Source: Paramagnetospirillum marisnigri (GTDB lineage Bacteria > Pseudomonadota > Alphaproteobacteria > Rhodospirillales > Magnetospirillaceae). From it: DNA of 64,000 nt. Under the pieces are notes generated by a model that was not told the origin of the DNA, made no database searches, and saw only the letters and a list, made by a program, of their open reading frames with translations. The position numbers and the translations under genes are program-made. Within the stretch, counting starts at the first letter, position 1. Each line of letters opens with the position of its first letter. Location: assembly GCF_001650715.1 (NCBI RefSeq), contig NZ_LWQT01000039.1, positions 1 to 64,000 on the forward strand, in the 5' to 3' direction. Positions 55,738-64,000 of this stretch are shown here, piece by piece.

Positions 55738-56829
55738 ATGAAGCCGTATATCGTCGCCATATTCAATCAGAAGGGTGGTATTTCAAAGACCACCACCAGC
55801 ACCAACTTGGCTGTGTGCTTGGCGGCTTTTGGCAAGTCGGTGGTGGTGATCGATCTCGACTCGCAGGGTGACTCCACCAAGAGTCTCGGAATTGATCCCA
55901 AGATAAAACAGGGCATCTATGATCTGTTCATCGGCGGCGCCGCCGTGGCCGATGTCATGGTTCCCACCGTGTTCGAGGGCGTGCGCGTCCTGCCCTCCAC
56001 CTACAGTCTGGCCGGAATCGAAATCAAGCTGTCGGAGTTGCAGAACTCCCAGCGCACCCTGTCCACCATCCTGGCGCAGAACGAGTTGGACTGCGACTAT
56101 GTGGTGATCGACTGCCCGCCCGCGTTGGGCATCCTTCCCATCAACGCCCTGGCTTCGGCCCATGCGGTGATCATTCCGGTGACCGCCACGCCCTATGCCA
56201 ATGACGGTTTGCTCCGTACCCTGCCCTCGATCAAATACGTGCAGGAGGGGTTGAACAAGAACCTGCTGCTGCAGGGCGTGCTGTTCACCATCAACGACAA
56301 GACCAAGACCACCCGCAAGATCAACGAGCTGATTCGCTCGCGGCTGGGCGGCACCGTCTACCGCACCGAGATTCCCCGCGACAACATGGTGATCGAGGCG
56401 GCCACCGCCCGCCTGCCGGTCTGCGTCTACGCGCCCAAGTCGGCGGCGGCCCAGGCCCATCTGGATTTCACCGAGGAATTCATCGATCGCCACGTCTCCA
56501 TCGCCGCCAAGGCGGGCGAGGTGGTGCCGCCCCGGCTGGCCCGCGACAAGGCGACCGAACGCCTGTTCCAATGGCAGGCGCGAAACGCAGAGGCGATCAA
56601 GCCTGACAGCAATGAACACCTGCGGGCGAAGAAAGATCAGTTGGACCGCATGCTCTACGGGGATCGCACCTGGGGAGAGCGGGTTCATCTGGCATTGATC
56701 CATTTCTTCATTGATAATCGCCTGTCGCTGGTGGCGTTCCTGCTGGTCATGCTGATTGGCGTGGTGGCCCTGCTCGGGGCGGGGTTTGAAGGAATGCGCC
56801 GACTGGCAGGAATGGTCGGAATCATTTGA
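55738..56829 (+). CDS. ParA-like ATPase with C-terminal membrane helix
   Basis: A 363-residue ParA/MinD-type ATPase. The deviant Walker A is KGGISKTTT (Gly to Ser before the second Lys; both Lys kept), A' is VIDLDSQGDST and Walker B VVIDCPPALG. After the ATPase domain (about 1-250) a basic helical stretch leads to a hydrophobic segment near 330-352 (LSLVAFLLVMLIGVVALLGA), a predicted transmembrane anchor unusual for ParA proteins. No ParB is present. It heads a chemosensory operon; ParA relatives such as PpfA and ParC position chemoreceptor clusters in other bacteria, so a role in placing this array is likely but inferred. The cheW-like gene follows after 24 bases. Confidence 0.9.
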   Translation: MKPYIVAIFNQKGGISKTTTSTNLAVCLAAFGKSVVVIDLDSQGDSTKSLGIDPKIKQGIYDLFIGGAAVADVMVPTVFEGVRVLPSTYSLAGIEIKLSELQNSQRTLSTILAQNELDCDYVVIDCPPALGILPINALASAHAVIIPVTATPYANDGLLRTLPSIKYVQEGLNKNLLLQGVLFTINDKTKTTRKINELIRSRLGGTVYRTEIPRDNMVIEAATARLPVCVYAPKSAAAQAHLDFTEEFIDRHVSIAAKAGEVVPPRLARDKATERLFQWQARNAEAIKPDSNEHLRAKKDQLDRMLYGDRTWGERVHLALIHFFIDNRLSLVAFLLVMLIGVVALLGAGFEGMRRLAGMVGII

Positions 56830-56853
56830 CCTCGTCTTATTGGGGGGACGTCG

Positions 56854-57369
56854 GTGAGCGGACAGAATGTCGCAAGCCTGAGCGGAATCATTACCTTTCG
56901 CCTATGCGAGCAGGTGTTCGGGGTGCCGGTGCACAGTGTCCGCGAAGTGGTGCCCCTTGCCTGGCTTGATCGTCCGCCGCAGCTTCCCTCTCTGGTCCAT
57001 GGCGTCCTCAACCTGGGGGGGCGGGCGGTCGCGGTTCTGCGTCTGGACCGGCTGCTGGGCCTTGGTGACGGTCGTTACGACCTGGATGCCTCCATTCTGA
57101 TCATGCGCGATGACGGGGCCGGGCGCGGGCTCGGCCTGCTGGTAGAGCATGTGGACGGCGTGCGCTCCGCCGAGTTGTTTTCCCCCATGGGGGACGCCGG
57201 TCAGGATAGCTTCAACGGCTGCGTCTCCGAGCATCTGGACCTGCAGGGCCAAGCGGTGCGGCTGCTGTCGTGGGACAGGCTGCTGCTGGAGGAGGAACGG
57301 CGTCGGCTGACCGAGTTCCAGGCCCAGGCCCAGGACCGCTTGGCCCTGCTGGACGAGGCTGCGTCGTGA
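56854..57369 (+). CDS. cheW: CheW-like coupling protein 1
   Basis: A 171-residue single CheW domain (ITFRLCEQVFGVPVHSVREV, LPSLVHGVLNLGGRAVAVLR) with a short C-terminal helix (RRRLTEFQAQAQDRLALLDE). CheW couples chemoreceptors to CheA. Start is GTG after a G-rich Shine-Dalgarno. The stop codon overlaps the GTG of cheR (GTGA), so translation is coupled. A second CheW is encoded after cheR, so two couplers with different partners are likely. Confidence 0.9.
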   Translation: MSGQNVASLSGIITFRLCEQVFGVPVHSVREVVPLAWLDRPPQLPSLVHGVLNLGGRAVAVLRLDRLLGLGDGRYDLDASILIMRDDGAGRGLGLLVEHVDGVRSAELFSPMGDAGQDSFNGCVSEHLDLQGQAVRLLSWDRLLLEEERRRLTEFQAQAQDRLALLDEAAS

Positions 57370-58838
57370 CTTCGGTGGCGGCCGGTGGGGCGACCGCGCA
57401 GACGGTTCTGGCCGATCCCGCCTTTCAGGCCCTGAAGACCCTGGTGATCGACACCACCGGCATGGCGTTCTATCGCGACAAGAATCAGGATCTGGCCCAG
57501 ATCCTGGCGGCCCGGATGATGGAAACCGCCAGCACCAGCTGTGCCGCCTATCTGGAGCGGCTGCGGGACGGGCAGCATGAAATGGATGCGCTGGTGGCGG
57601 AACTGACCATCGGCGAAACCTACTTTTTCCGTCATAAGGAACAGTTCGACGCGTTACGCGACATCATTCTTCCCGAGGTGATCGAACGCAACCGGCCGCT
57701 GCGCCGCCTCAGGATCTGGAGCGCGGGCTGTGCCACCGGGCCGGAACCCTATTCCATTGCCATCATGCTGGAGCGGGAATTCGGTGCCCGTATCGCCGAT
57801 TGGCATGTGACCGTGCTGGGCACCGACATCAATCAGAAGTTCCTGGCTCGGGCGAGGGACGGACGCTATGATTCCTGGGCTTTCCGCGCCATGCCCGACG
57901 ATATTCGCGCCGCCTGCTTCACCCGGCATGGCAATCAGTGGCAGATCAATCCGGAATACAAGCGCTTCGTGAAGTTCCAGTACCATAACCTGATTACCGG
58001 CACCTTCCCGTCCATCGTCGACAATATCGCCGGTTTCGACATCATCATCTGCCGCAACGTCATCATCTATTTCAGCCCCGAGACCATCGAGCGGCTGATT
58101 CCTTGCTTTCACGCCAGCCTGAACGACACGGGATGGCTGGTCATGGGCCATGCCGAGCCCAACCAGCATCTGTTCCGCGACTTCCGCACGGTCAATACCG
58201 ATGGCGCGGTGCTGTACCAAAGGGTGGACGGCTATCGGCCCCCGACGGTGCTCCTGTCGTCCGAGATCGCACCCCCATCGGCGACGAAGTCGCCCTCGGC
58301 GGTTCTGCCCCGGCTGGCCGCCCTGGATGTGCGCCGCCCCGATCCGCCCCAGGCCTCGCCGCGCCGTGGCCAAGCCACGCGGCTTGCGCCGCCGAGGGTC
58401 GTGCCTCAGGCGAGCCACCCCGTACCGGCGGCCGGTTCTGACAGCGTTGGCACGATCCGTCGCCTGGCTGATCAGGGGCAATGGGATGCCGCCGCCGCCG
58501 CTTGCGATGCCCTGCTGGCGAGCACGCCGCTCGACGCCTGGAGTCACTTCTACCGTGCCATGATCCACGAACAGGTCGGCGAGGCGGCGGAGTGTGAAAA
58601 GGCTCTGCGTCGCGCCATTTACCTCGACCGCAAATTGGTTCTGCCGCACTATCATCTGGGTCTGTTCCTGTTGCGAGGCGACGACATGGCGGCCGCGGCC
58701 AAGGCGTTCCGCAACGTCCAGGATCTTTTGAGGGGGATGTCTGACGAATTGTCCGTCGCCGATGGCGACAAGATCACCGTCGGGCAAATGCGCGAGGCCG
58801 TCGACATGCATCTGAAGCTGATCGGAGGGGGCTCATGA
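57366..58838 (+). CDS. cheR: CheR methyltransferase with C-terminal TPR region
   Basis: A 490-residue chemoreceptor glutamate methyltransferase. The N-terminal helical subdomain is followed by the SAM-binding domain (motif I IWSAGCATGPEPYSIAIML near 119; FDIIICRNVIIYF). After about residue 290 there is a Pro/Ala-rich linker and then TPR-like helices (SHFYRAMIHEQVGEAAECEK, LPHYHLGLFLLRGDD). The TPR form resembles FrzF-type CheR of alternative chemosensory systems rather than plain flagellar CheR. It starts with GTG overlapping the cheW stop, and its end overlaps the second cheW by 4 bases. Confidence 0.94.
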   Translation: MTSVAAGGATAQTVLADPAFQALKTLVIDTTGMAFYRDKNQDLAQILAARMMETASTSCAAYLERLRDGQHEMDALVAELTIGETYFFRHKEQFDALRDIILPEVIERNRPLRRLRIWSAGCATGPEPYSIAIMLEREFGARIADWHVTVLGTDINQKFLARARDGRYDSWAFRAMPDDIRAACFTRHGNQWQINPEYKRFVKFQYHNLITGTFPSIVDNIAGFDIIICRNVIIYFSPETIERLIPCFHASLNDTGWLVMGHAEPNQHLFRDFRTVNTDGAVLYQRVDGYRPPTVLLSSEIAPPSATKSPSAVLPRLAALDVRRPDPPQASPRRGQATRLAPPRVVPQASHPVPAAGSDSVGTIRRLADQGQWDAAAAACDALLASTPLDAWSHFYRAMIHEQVGEAAECEKALRRAIYLDRKLVLPHYHLGLFLLRGDDMAAAAKAFRNVQDLLRGMSDELSVADGDKITVGQMREAVDMHLKLIGGGS

Positions 58839-59446
58839 CCGGCGGGGGAGAAAAGGCGGACGACCTGCTGTCACGGCTGCATGCCCGGGTCGAATGGGCC
58901 GAAAACGACCATGCCGTCAGTTTCGCCGAGGAGTTGCTCAAGCTCCGTGCCCGGCGTCTGGCCCGGCCGCGCGGCTCTGTGGAAGAGGCTTTGGCCGACC
59001 ACGATGCCCTGTGCTTCCTCATCGGTTCGGAACGCTATGCCGTGCCCTTGTCCCGCCTGTCCGAGGTGGTGCCGCTGGGGGCCTGGACGCCGGTGCCGGG
59101 GCAGCCGCAATACCTGTTGGGTGTTACCAATCTGCGGGGAGAGATACGCCCGGTCATCGACCTGCATTCGCTGCTGGGACTGACCCCGCCCCCCGCCGAC
59201 AGCCGCGCCTGGGTGGTATTCGTGGATCACGGCGACAGCGAGGTCGGCCTCAGGGTCGATGCCTTCGAGCGCGTCGCCTCGCTTGATCCCCAGGGACTGA
59301 CCCGCCCCCAGGATAGCGGTAACGGCCTGCCTCAGCGCTTTGTCGCCGGAATTGCCGCCGACACTTTGATCCTGCTTGATGTTTCCCAGATCCTTGCCCT
59401 GGATGTCCTGAACGACGCCAGGGCCGACGCCCGACGCGCCTCCTGA
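58835..59446 (+). CDS. cheW: CheW-like coupling protein 2
   Basis: A 203-residue protein: a short N-terminal helical extension (about 1-50) followed by a CheW domain (LCFLIGSERYAVPLSRLSEV, PQYLLGVTNLRGEIRPVIDL). ATGA overlap with cheR couples translation; the receptor gene follows after 11 bases. Second of two CheW proteins in the operon; the extension may add a partner-binding surface. Confidence 0.93.
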   Translation: MTGGGEKADDLLSRLHARVEWAENDHAVSFAEELLKLRARRLARPRGSVEEALADHDALCFLIGSERYAVPLSRLSEVVPLGAWTPVPGQPQYLLGVTNLRGEIRPVIDLHSLLGLTPPPADSRAWVVFVDHGDSEVGLRVDAFERVASLDPQGLTRPQDSGNGLPQRFVAGIAADTLILLDVSQILALDVLNDARADARRAS

Positions 59447-59457
59447 AGGAAGACCCC

Positions 59458-61080
59458 ATGACCAACGCAAACCGACACTCCCTGTGGACCACCATGAAGC
59501 TGCGCCGCAAGTTCTCGACGGTATCGGTCGCCTTCACCCTGGTCCTGGCCGGACTGATCGTCTTCAACGTCATGGTGCTGCGCAACCAGTCGCAGTATTC
59601 CCAGATCACCGACATGGCCGGGCGCCAGCGCATGCTGTCGCAGAAATTCGGCAAGGAGGTGCTGCTGGTGGCCGGTGGCGTGGCGGTGGACCATCTGGCG
59701 ACCTTGCGGGTGATGCGGGATTCCCTGGCGGCCTTGATGGAAGGCGGCGAGATCATCGTCAATCTGGATACCGGCGCCAAGGTGGACCTGCCGCCAGCAC
59801 CCAATGCCGAGATCCGCGCCAAACTGGCGGAACAGGCCGTGGCGTTGCGACTGTATGAGCAGGCGGCGACCGCATTTCTCGCCAGCACCAGCGGTGATGG
59901 CCGCCGGGCCGACAAGATGAAGGACCTGCTGGCCGCCCAAAGCCAGGTCAGCGACGCCGCCGAAGGCGCGGTGAAGATGCTCAGCTACCACGCCTGGTCG
60001 TCGATCCAGTCCATGATCTGGCTGCAGGTGGCGATCGGCGCGATTATCGGTTTTCTGGCCATGGTCATCAGCCGCCTGATCGGCCGCCAGATCGCCGAGC
60101 CGCTGGAGGCCTGCTCCGAGGCGGCGCGCAAGGTGGCCGAGGGCGACCTGCGGATCGAGGCCCTGGATGTGCATTCGTCCGACGAGATCGGCCTGTTGCA
60201 ATCCTCGTTCAATGAAATGGTGGCCAGCCAGCGCGATGTGGCGTCCCAGGCCCGCTCGGCCTGCGATTCGCTGATCGCCGCCGCCGCCGCCATCCTGTCC
60301 TCGGCCCAGGAACAGGCGGCGGGCACCAAGCAGCAGGCGGCGGCGGTGCAGGAGATCACCACCACCGTCGAGGAAATCAGCCTGTCGGGCAAGCAGGTGG
60401 CGGAGCGGTCGCGTCAGGTGGCGGGCACCGCCGAGGCGGTGGCCAGTTCCGGCACCACCGGCCTGCAGGCGGTGCGCGACGCCTCGGTGGGCATGGAGGC
60501 CATCCGCGAGCAGACCGAGACGGTGGCCGAGAACATCATCACCCTGTCCGAGCGCACCCAGGCGGTGGGCGAGATCATCGCCACCGTCAACGAGATCGCC
60601 GAGCAGTCCAATCTGGTGGCCCTGAATGCCGCCATCGAGGCCGCCGATGCCCGCGAACAGGGCCGTCGCTTCTCGGTGGTGGCGGGCGAGATCAAGAATC
60701 TGGCAGATCAGGCCAAGGAGGCCACGGCCCAGGTGCGCGGCATCCTGGAACAGACCCAGAAGGGCATCAACACCTCGGTGATGCTGACCGAGGAGGCGCT
60801 GAAAAGGGTCGAGGCGGGGCGCGAGCGTACCACCCAGTCGGAACATGTCATCCGCCAGATGTCCGACAACATCCAGGAAAGCGTCCACGCCTTCCAGCAG
60901 ATCGTCGGCGCCACCAACCAGCAGCAGATCGGCCTGGAACAGGTGACCCAGGCCCTGCATGAAATCCGCCAGGCCAGCCAGCAGACGGCGCTGACCACCG
61001 CCCAGCTTGAGAAGGCCTCGCTCGATCTCAGCCATCTCGGCCAGAACCTGGCCCGGACCTTGGAGAAATACCGGCTGTGA
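59458..61080 (+). CDS. Methyl-accepting chemotaxis protein with PilJ-type N-terminus
   Basis: A 540-residue receptor. TM1 (about 20-42) is followed by a periplasmic domain of the PilJ/type-IV-pilus MCP N-terminal kind (TDMAGRQRMLSQKFGKEVLL), TM2 (about 186-207), HAMP and a long cytoplasmic signalling helix with the hairpin tip EIAEQSNLVALNAAIEAADA. Methylation-type Gln/Glu pairs flank the tip. The last codons overlap the CheA start by 4 bases, so receptor and kinase are co-produced. The ligand cannot be told; PilJ-type sensors often respond to surface, pili or nitrate-like signals. Confidence 0.95.
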   Translation: MTNANRHSLWTTMKLRRKFSTVSVAFTLVLAGLIVFNVMVLRNQSQYSQITDMAGRQRMLSQKFGKEVLLVAGGVAVDHLATLRVMRDSLAALMEGGEIIVNLDTGAKVDLPPAPNAEIRAKLAEQAVALRLYEQAATAFLASTSGDGRRADKMKDLLAAQSQVSDAAEGAVKMLSYHAWSSIQSMIWLQVAIGAIIGFLAMVISRLIGRQIAEPLEACSEAARKVAEGDLRIEALDVHSSDEIGLLQSSFNEMVASQRDVASQARSACDSLIAAAAAILSSAQEQAAGTKQQAAAVQEITTTVEEISLSGKQVAERSRQVAGTAEAVASSGTTGLQAVRDASVGMEAIREQTETVAENIITLSERTQAVGEIIATVNEIAEQSNLVALNAAIEAADAREQGRRFSVVAGEIKNLADQAKEATAQVRGILEQTQKGINTSVMLTEEALKRVEAGRERTTQSEHVIRQMSDNIQESVHAFQQIVGATNQQQIGLEQVTQALHEIRQASQQTALTTAQLEKASLDLSHLGQNLARTLEKYRL

Positions 61081-63374
61081 AGGGCATCCGCGAAAGGCTT
61101 CTCGAAGCCTTTCACATCGAGTACCGCGAACACCTGGAAGCCATCCGTGGGCTGCTGGACGAACTTGCCCGGCGCACGGAAGGCAGTGGTATCGCGCAAC
61201 TGGATGAGACCTTCCGTCGCGCCCATTCGCTGAAGGGCGCCGCCCGCGCCGTCGACCTGCCGCCCATCGAGCAACTGGCCCATCGGCTGGAAACCCTGTT
61301 CGCCCGTATCCGCAGCGGCGACATCAAGCTGGACCCCGCCTTGGCCGCCCTGATCGGGCGGGTGCTGGACGCGGTGGAGGATTGGGTCTCGGCCAACAGC
61401 GCGGGCGAAACCCTGCCGGACATGGACGCCGCCATGGCCGAACTGGACCATGTGCTGGCCGGTCGCCCACTCCAGCCTTCACCATCATCACCATCGCCAC
61501 CACCACCGCCACCGCCACCGCCACCGCCCGTTCCCGCCGCCCTCGCCGCCGCCGTGCCCTCGCCGCCGCCAGAGCCCCAGCCTGCCGCTGCCGAGGATAC
61601 GGAACGGGTGACGGCGCCGCTTCGCGCCGAGGAGACGGTGCGGGTGCGGGCCCAGCATCTCGACCGGCTGCTGCGCACCACCAACGAGCTGGTCACCGAA
61701 ACCATGATCCAGCGCCAGCTCACCGGCATGCTGCTGGATATCGACCGCAGCCTGGGCGATTTCGACAAGCAATGGCGCCGGGTGCGCAAGGTGGCTTCCG
61801 CCCTGGTGCGCCAGGCGGTGGATCACGAACGTTCCAGCCAGTTGGACAGGCAGTTCGAGTCCCTGGAGCAGTCCCTGCGCGCCCTGGTGGCGGAGACGCG
61901 GCACGGGCGGCGACTGCAGCAGCGTACCGGCTGGACCTTGCGCCAGTTGGGCGGCGAGTTGCAGCAGGAAGTCCGTCAGGTCCGCATGGTTCCCGCCGAC
62001 AGCATTTTCGGTGGCTTCCGCAAGATGGTGCGAGACATTGCCCGCGATGCCGGCAAGCAGGTGGAGGTCCAGGTGGCAGGCCTGGATGTGGAGGCCGACC
62101 GCATGGTGCTTCAGGGGCTGAAGGACCCGGTGATGCACCTGCTGCGCAACGCGCTCTCCCACGGCGTCGAGCCGCCCGAGGAACGGGTGGCGGCGGGCAA
62201 GCCGCCCGTGGCCACCATTTCGCTGCGCTTCGACGTGTCCGACGGGCGGCTGGCGGTGCTGGTGGAGGATGACGGCCATGGAGTCGATTACCAGGCCATC
62301 CGCGCCAAGGCGGTGGAACGCGGCGCCTTGTCCGAGGACGAGGCGGCCGGACTGGAGCGCGAGGCGCTGCTGGATCTGATCTTCGATCCCGGTTTTTCCA
62401 CCGCCCGGCAGGTGGACGATCTGGCCGGGCGCGGCATGGGCCTTTCGGTGGTGCGCGAGGCTGCCGCCATGATGAACGGCACCGTCGAGGTGCGCCGCCG
62501 CCAACCGGCCGGAACCTGCTTCCGCCTGTCGGTGCCGCTGTCGGTGTCGACCCAGCGGCTGTTCCTGGTGGAATGCCAGGGCCATGTCTATGCCCTGCCC
62601 ACCGAGGGCGTCGACCGCCTGTACCGGGTCAAGGCCGAGGATGTGGGGACGGTGGAAGGCAAGTCGGTGGTCTATCTCGGCGGCCGCCAGTTGCCGCTGC
62701 TGTCCTTGGCCCATCTGCTGGCCCTGGGCGAAAGCTCGGTCAAGGTGACCCGCAACGTGGTGCCGTTGGTGGTGTTGCAGAATGGCGACCGCCGGGTCGC
62801 CATCGCGGTGGATTCCTTCCTGTCCATCCGCGAGGGGCTGGTGAAGGATATCGGGGTTCCCGGCGTGCGCGGCACCATGGTGGCGGGCGGCATGCTGATG
62901 GAGGACGGCCGCATCGCCCTGGTGCTCAATCCGTTTGAAATTGTCGAGACCTTCCGCAAATCCGGCAGCATCCGGGTCCTGACCACGGTGGAGAAGCCGG
63001 TGGAACGCCGGGTGCCGGTGATCCTGGTGGTGGACGACTCCTTGACCACCCGTACCCTGGAAAAGAGCATCCTGGAGGCCCACGGCTATCAGGTGCGTCT
63101 GGCCTTCGACGGGCTGGAGGCGCTGGGCCGTCTGCGCGCCGAGCAAATTGACCTGATCATTTCCGATATCCAGATGCCACGCCTGGATGGCTTCGGTTTG
63201 CTGCAGGCCATCAAGGCCGATCCGGTCCTGAAATCCATACCGCTGATCCTGGTCAGCTCGCTGGAAGCGCGCGAGGACCGCGAACGCGGTCTGGCCCTGG
63301 GAGCCGATGCCTATGTGGTCAAGCGCAAGTTCGACCAGAAGGAACTGCTGGAAACCATAGGACAGTTCCTATGA
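61077..63374 (+). CDS. cheA: Hybrid chemotaxis kinase CheA with C-terminal receiver
   Basis: A 765-residue CheA-receiver fusion. The Hpt domain has phospho-His50 (FRRAHSLKGAARAVD). A low-complexity linker of Ser/His/Pro (about 135-175, from a CCACCG-type repeat at 61480-61530) follows, then the dimerisation helices, HATPase (HLLRNALSHGVEPPEER, VEDDGHGVD, GRGMGLSVVREAAAMMNG), the CheW-like regulatory domain and a receiver domain (LVVDDSLTTR, phospho-Asp in LIISDIQMPRLDG). No separate P2 CheY-docking domain is obvious. The fusion resembles FrzE/PilL-like hybrid kinases. GTG start overlaps the receptor stop; its stop overlaps cheB (ATGA). Confidence 0.96.
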   Translation: MKGIRERLLEAFHIEYREHLEAIRGLLDELARRTEGSGIAQLDETFRRAHSLKGAARAVDLPPIEQLAHRLETLFARIRSGDIKLDPALAALIGRVLDAVEDWVSANSAGETLPDMDAAMAELDHVLAGRPLQPSPSSPSPPPPPPPPPPPVPAALAAAVPSPPPEPQPAAAEDTERVTAPLRAEETVRVRAQHLDRLLRTTNELVTETMIQRQLTGMLLDIDRSLGDFDKQWRRVRKVASALVRQAVDHERSSQLDRQFESLEQSLRALVAETRHGRRLQQRTGWTLRQLGGELQQEVRQVRMVPADSIFGGFRKMVRDIARDAGKQVEVQVAGLDVEADRMVLQGLKDPVMHLLRNALSHGVEPPEERVAAGKPPVATISLRFDVSDGRLAVLVEDDGHGVDYQAIRAKAVERGALSEDEAAGLEREALLDLIFDPGFSTARQVDDLAGRGMGLSVVREAAAMMNGTVEVRRRQPAGTCFRLSVPLSVSTQRLFLVECQGHVYALPTEGVDRLYRVKAEDVGTVEGKSVVYLGGRQLPLLSLAHLLALGESSVKVTRNVVPLVVLQNGDRRVAIAVDSFLSIREGLVKDIGVPGVRGTMVAGGMLMEDGRIALVLNPFEIVETFRKSGSIRVLTTVEKPVERRVPVILVVDDSLTTRTLEKSILEAHGYQVRLAFDGLEALGRLRAEQIDLIISDIQMPRLDGFGLLQAIKADPVLKSIPLILVSSLEAREDRERGLALGADAYVVKRKFDQKELLETIGQFL

Positions 63375-64000
63375 AACGGAAAATCCGCGTCCTGATCGTC
63401 GAGGACTCCCTGGTGGTGCGCGAGTTGCTCAAGCACATCATCGGCTCGGATGCCCGCTTCGAGATTCTGGCGGCGGTGGACAGCGCCGAGAAATGCCTTG
63501 AATTGCTCGAGACCACCAGCCCGGACGTGATCTCGCTGGATATCCGCCTTCCCGGCATGAACGGGTTGGACGCCACGCTGCAGATCATGGCCAAGCGGCC
63601 GACTCCCATCGTGGTGGTGGCGGCCCAGGTGGATGACGATGAGTTGAACATCGCCATGAACGCGCTGCGCGCCGGGGCGCTGTCGGTGGTGGAAAAGCCG
63701 GTGGGCGTCACCAATGTGGCCTTCGAAGCCATGGCGGGAAAGCTGTGCACCCAGTTGGCCATCATGAGCCAGGTCAAGGTGGTGCGCCAAGGTATCGATC
63801 GCGGCTTGCGCTTCGGCAGCGTGGAAGTGCCGCAGGCCCCCAACTTCCGCCCCGGCAGCTATTCCATGGTCGGACTGTGCGCCTCAACCGGTGGGCCGCA
63901 GGCCCTGGTCCAGGTGCTGTGCGGGCTGGGGGATGGCTATCCGCTGCCCATCTTGCTGGTGCAGCACATCACCTCGAGCTTCCTCGAGGGATTCGTGTCC
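63371..64000 (+). CDS. cheB: Chemotaxis response regulator methylesterase, cut by window end
   Basis: The first 210 codons of CheB are in the window. The receiver domain (about 1-120) has EDSLVVRE and phospho-Asp in ISLDIRLPGMNG. The methylesterase domain begins with GLCASTGGPQALVQVL, containing the active-site Ser, and VQHITSSFLEGF, containing the active-site His. CheB demethylates and deamidates receptors; phosphorylation by CheA activates it. It starts with ATG overlapping the cheA stop by 4 bases. The 3' part, including the catalytic Asp, lies beyond position 64000. Confidence 0.94.
   Translation, partial: MKRKIRVLIVEDSLVVRELLKHIIGSDARFEILAAVDSAEKCLELLETTSPDVISLDIRLPGMNGLDATLQIMAKRPTPIVVVAAQVDDDELNIAMNALRAGALSVVEKPVGVTNVAFEAMAGKLCTQLAIMSQVKVVRQGIDRGLRFGSVEVPQAPNFRPGSYSMVGLCASTGGPQALVQVLCGLGDGYPLPILLVQHITSSFLEGFVS

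Overview
The window is GC-rich, densely packed bacterial chromosome. Gene content points to an alphaproteobacterium of the Rhodospirillales, most like Magnetospirillum/Paramagnetospirillum: an xseB-ispA-dxs operon, fused PntA plus PntB, many PAS/GGDEF/EAL and receiver proteins, and a multi-gene chemosensory operon. The genus is an inference from content and style. No magnetosome gene, rRNA, tRNA or CRISPR array was seen.

Layout. 0.3-3.4 kb: isoprenoid operon (xseB-ispA-dxs, minus). 3.5-5.9 kb: HDAC-family deacetylase diverging from tlyA and an overlapping SRAP gene with an altered active site. 5.9-8.3 kb: a PAS-GGDEF-EAL protein. 8.5-11.0 kb: a NodT-type outer-membrane factor and two small lipoproteins. 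11.0-11.6 kb: a GIY-YIG gene framed by imperfect inverted repeats. 11.6-27.7 kb: a minus-strand type I secretion operon (two ABC half-transporters, an HlyD adaptor, a 3574-residue repeat adhesin) with a recent 897-bp in-frame tandem duplication. 28.1-30.9 kb: a CoA-transferase converging on crcB-DUF190, which has a candidate fluoride riboswitch. 31.3-31.6 kb: a 344-bp MITE-like element ending right at the start of a multi-PAS histidine kinase. 34.3-37.8 kb: exported glutathione peroxidase, a lone receiver and an OmpR/EnvZ-type pair. 37.8-38.1 kb: two small inverted-repeat elements. 38.2-41.9 kb: an envelope lipoprotein operon related to LpoB/COG3014/YcfL. 42.0-45.4 kb: two receiver-GGDEF proteins and a degenerate-receiver protein. 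45.6-50.1 kb: acyl-CoA synthetase, oligopeptidase F, DUF3108 protein. 50.4-53.5 kb: pntAB with a clear terminator. 53.6-55.4 kb: glycosyltransferase-like protein. 55.7-64.0 kb: a translationally coupled chemosensory operon, parA-like-cheW-cheR(TPR)-cheW-mcp-cheA(REC)-cheB, running off the window end.

How the genes work together. The dominant themes are surface attachment and signalling: a giant secreted adhesin with its exporter, at least one dual-domain c-di-GMP enzyme and two diguanylate cyclases, and a chemosensory array whose membrane-anchored ParA-like ATPase may position it. The most unusual items are the paired ABC ATPases with degenerate motifs, the ParA-like protein with a C-terminal membrane helix, the GIY-YIG cassette, the SRAP His-to-Asn change, the pseudo-receiver protein and the MITE at the kinase start codon.
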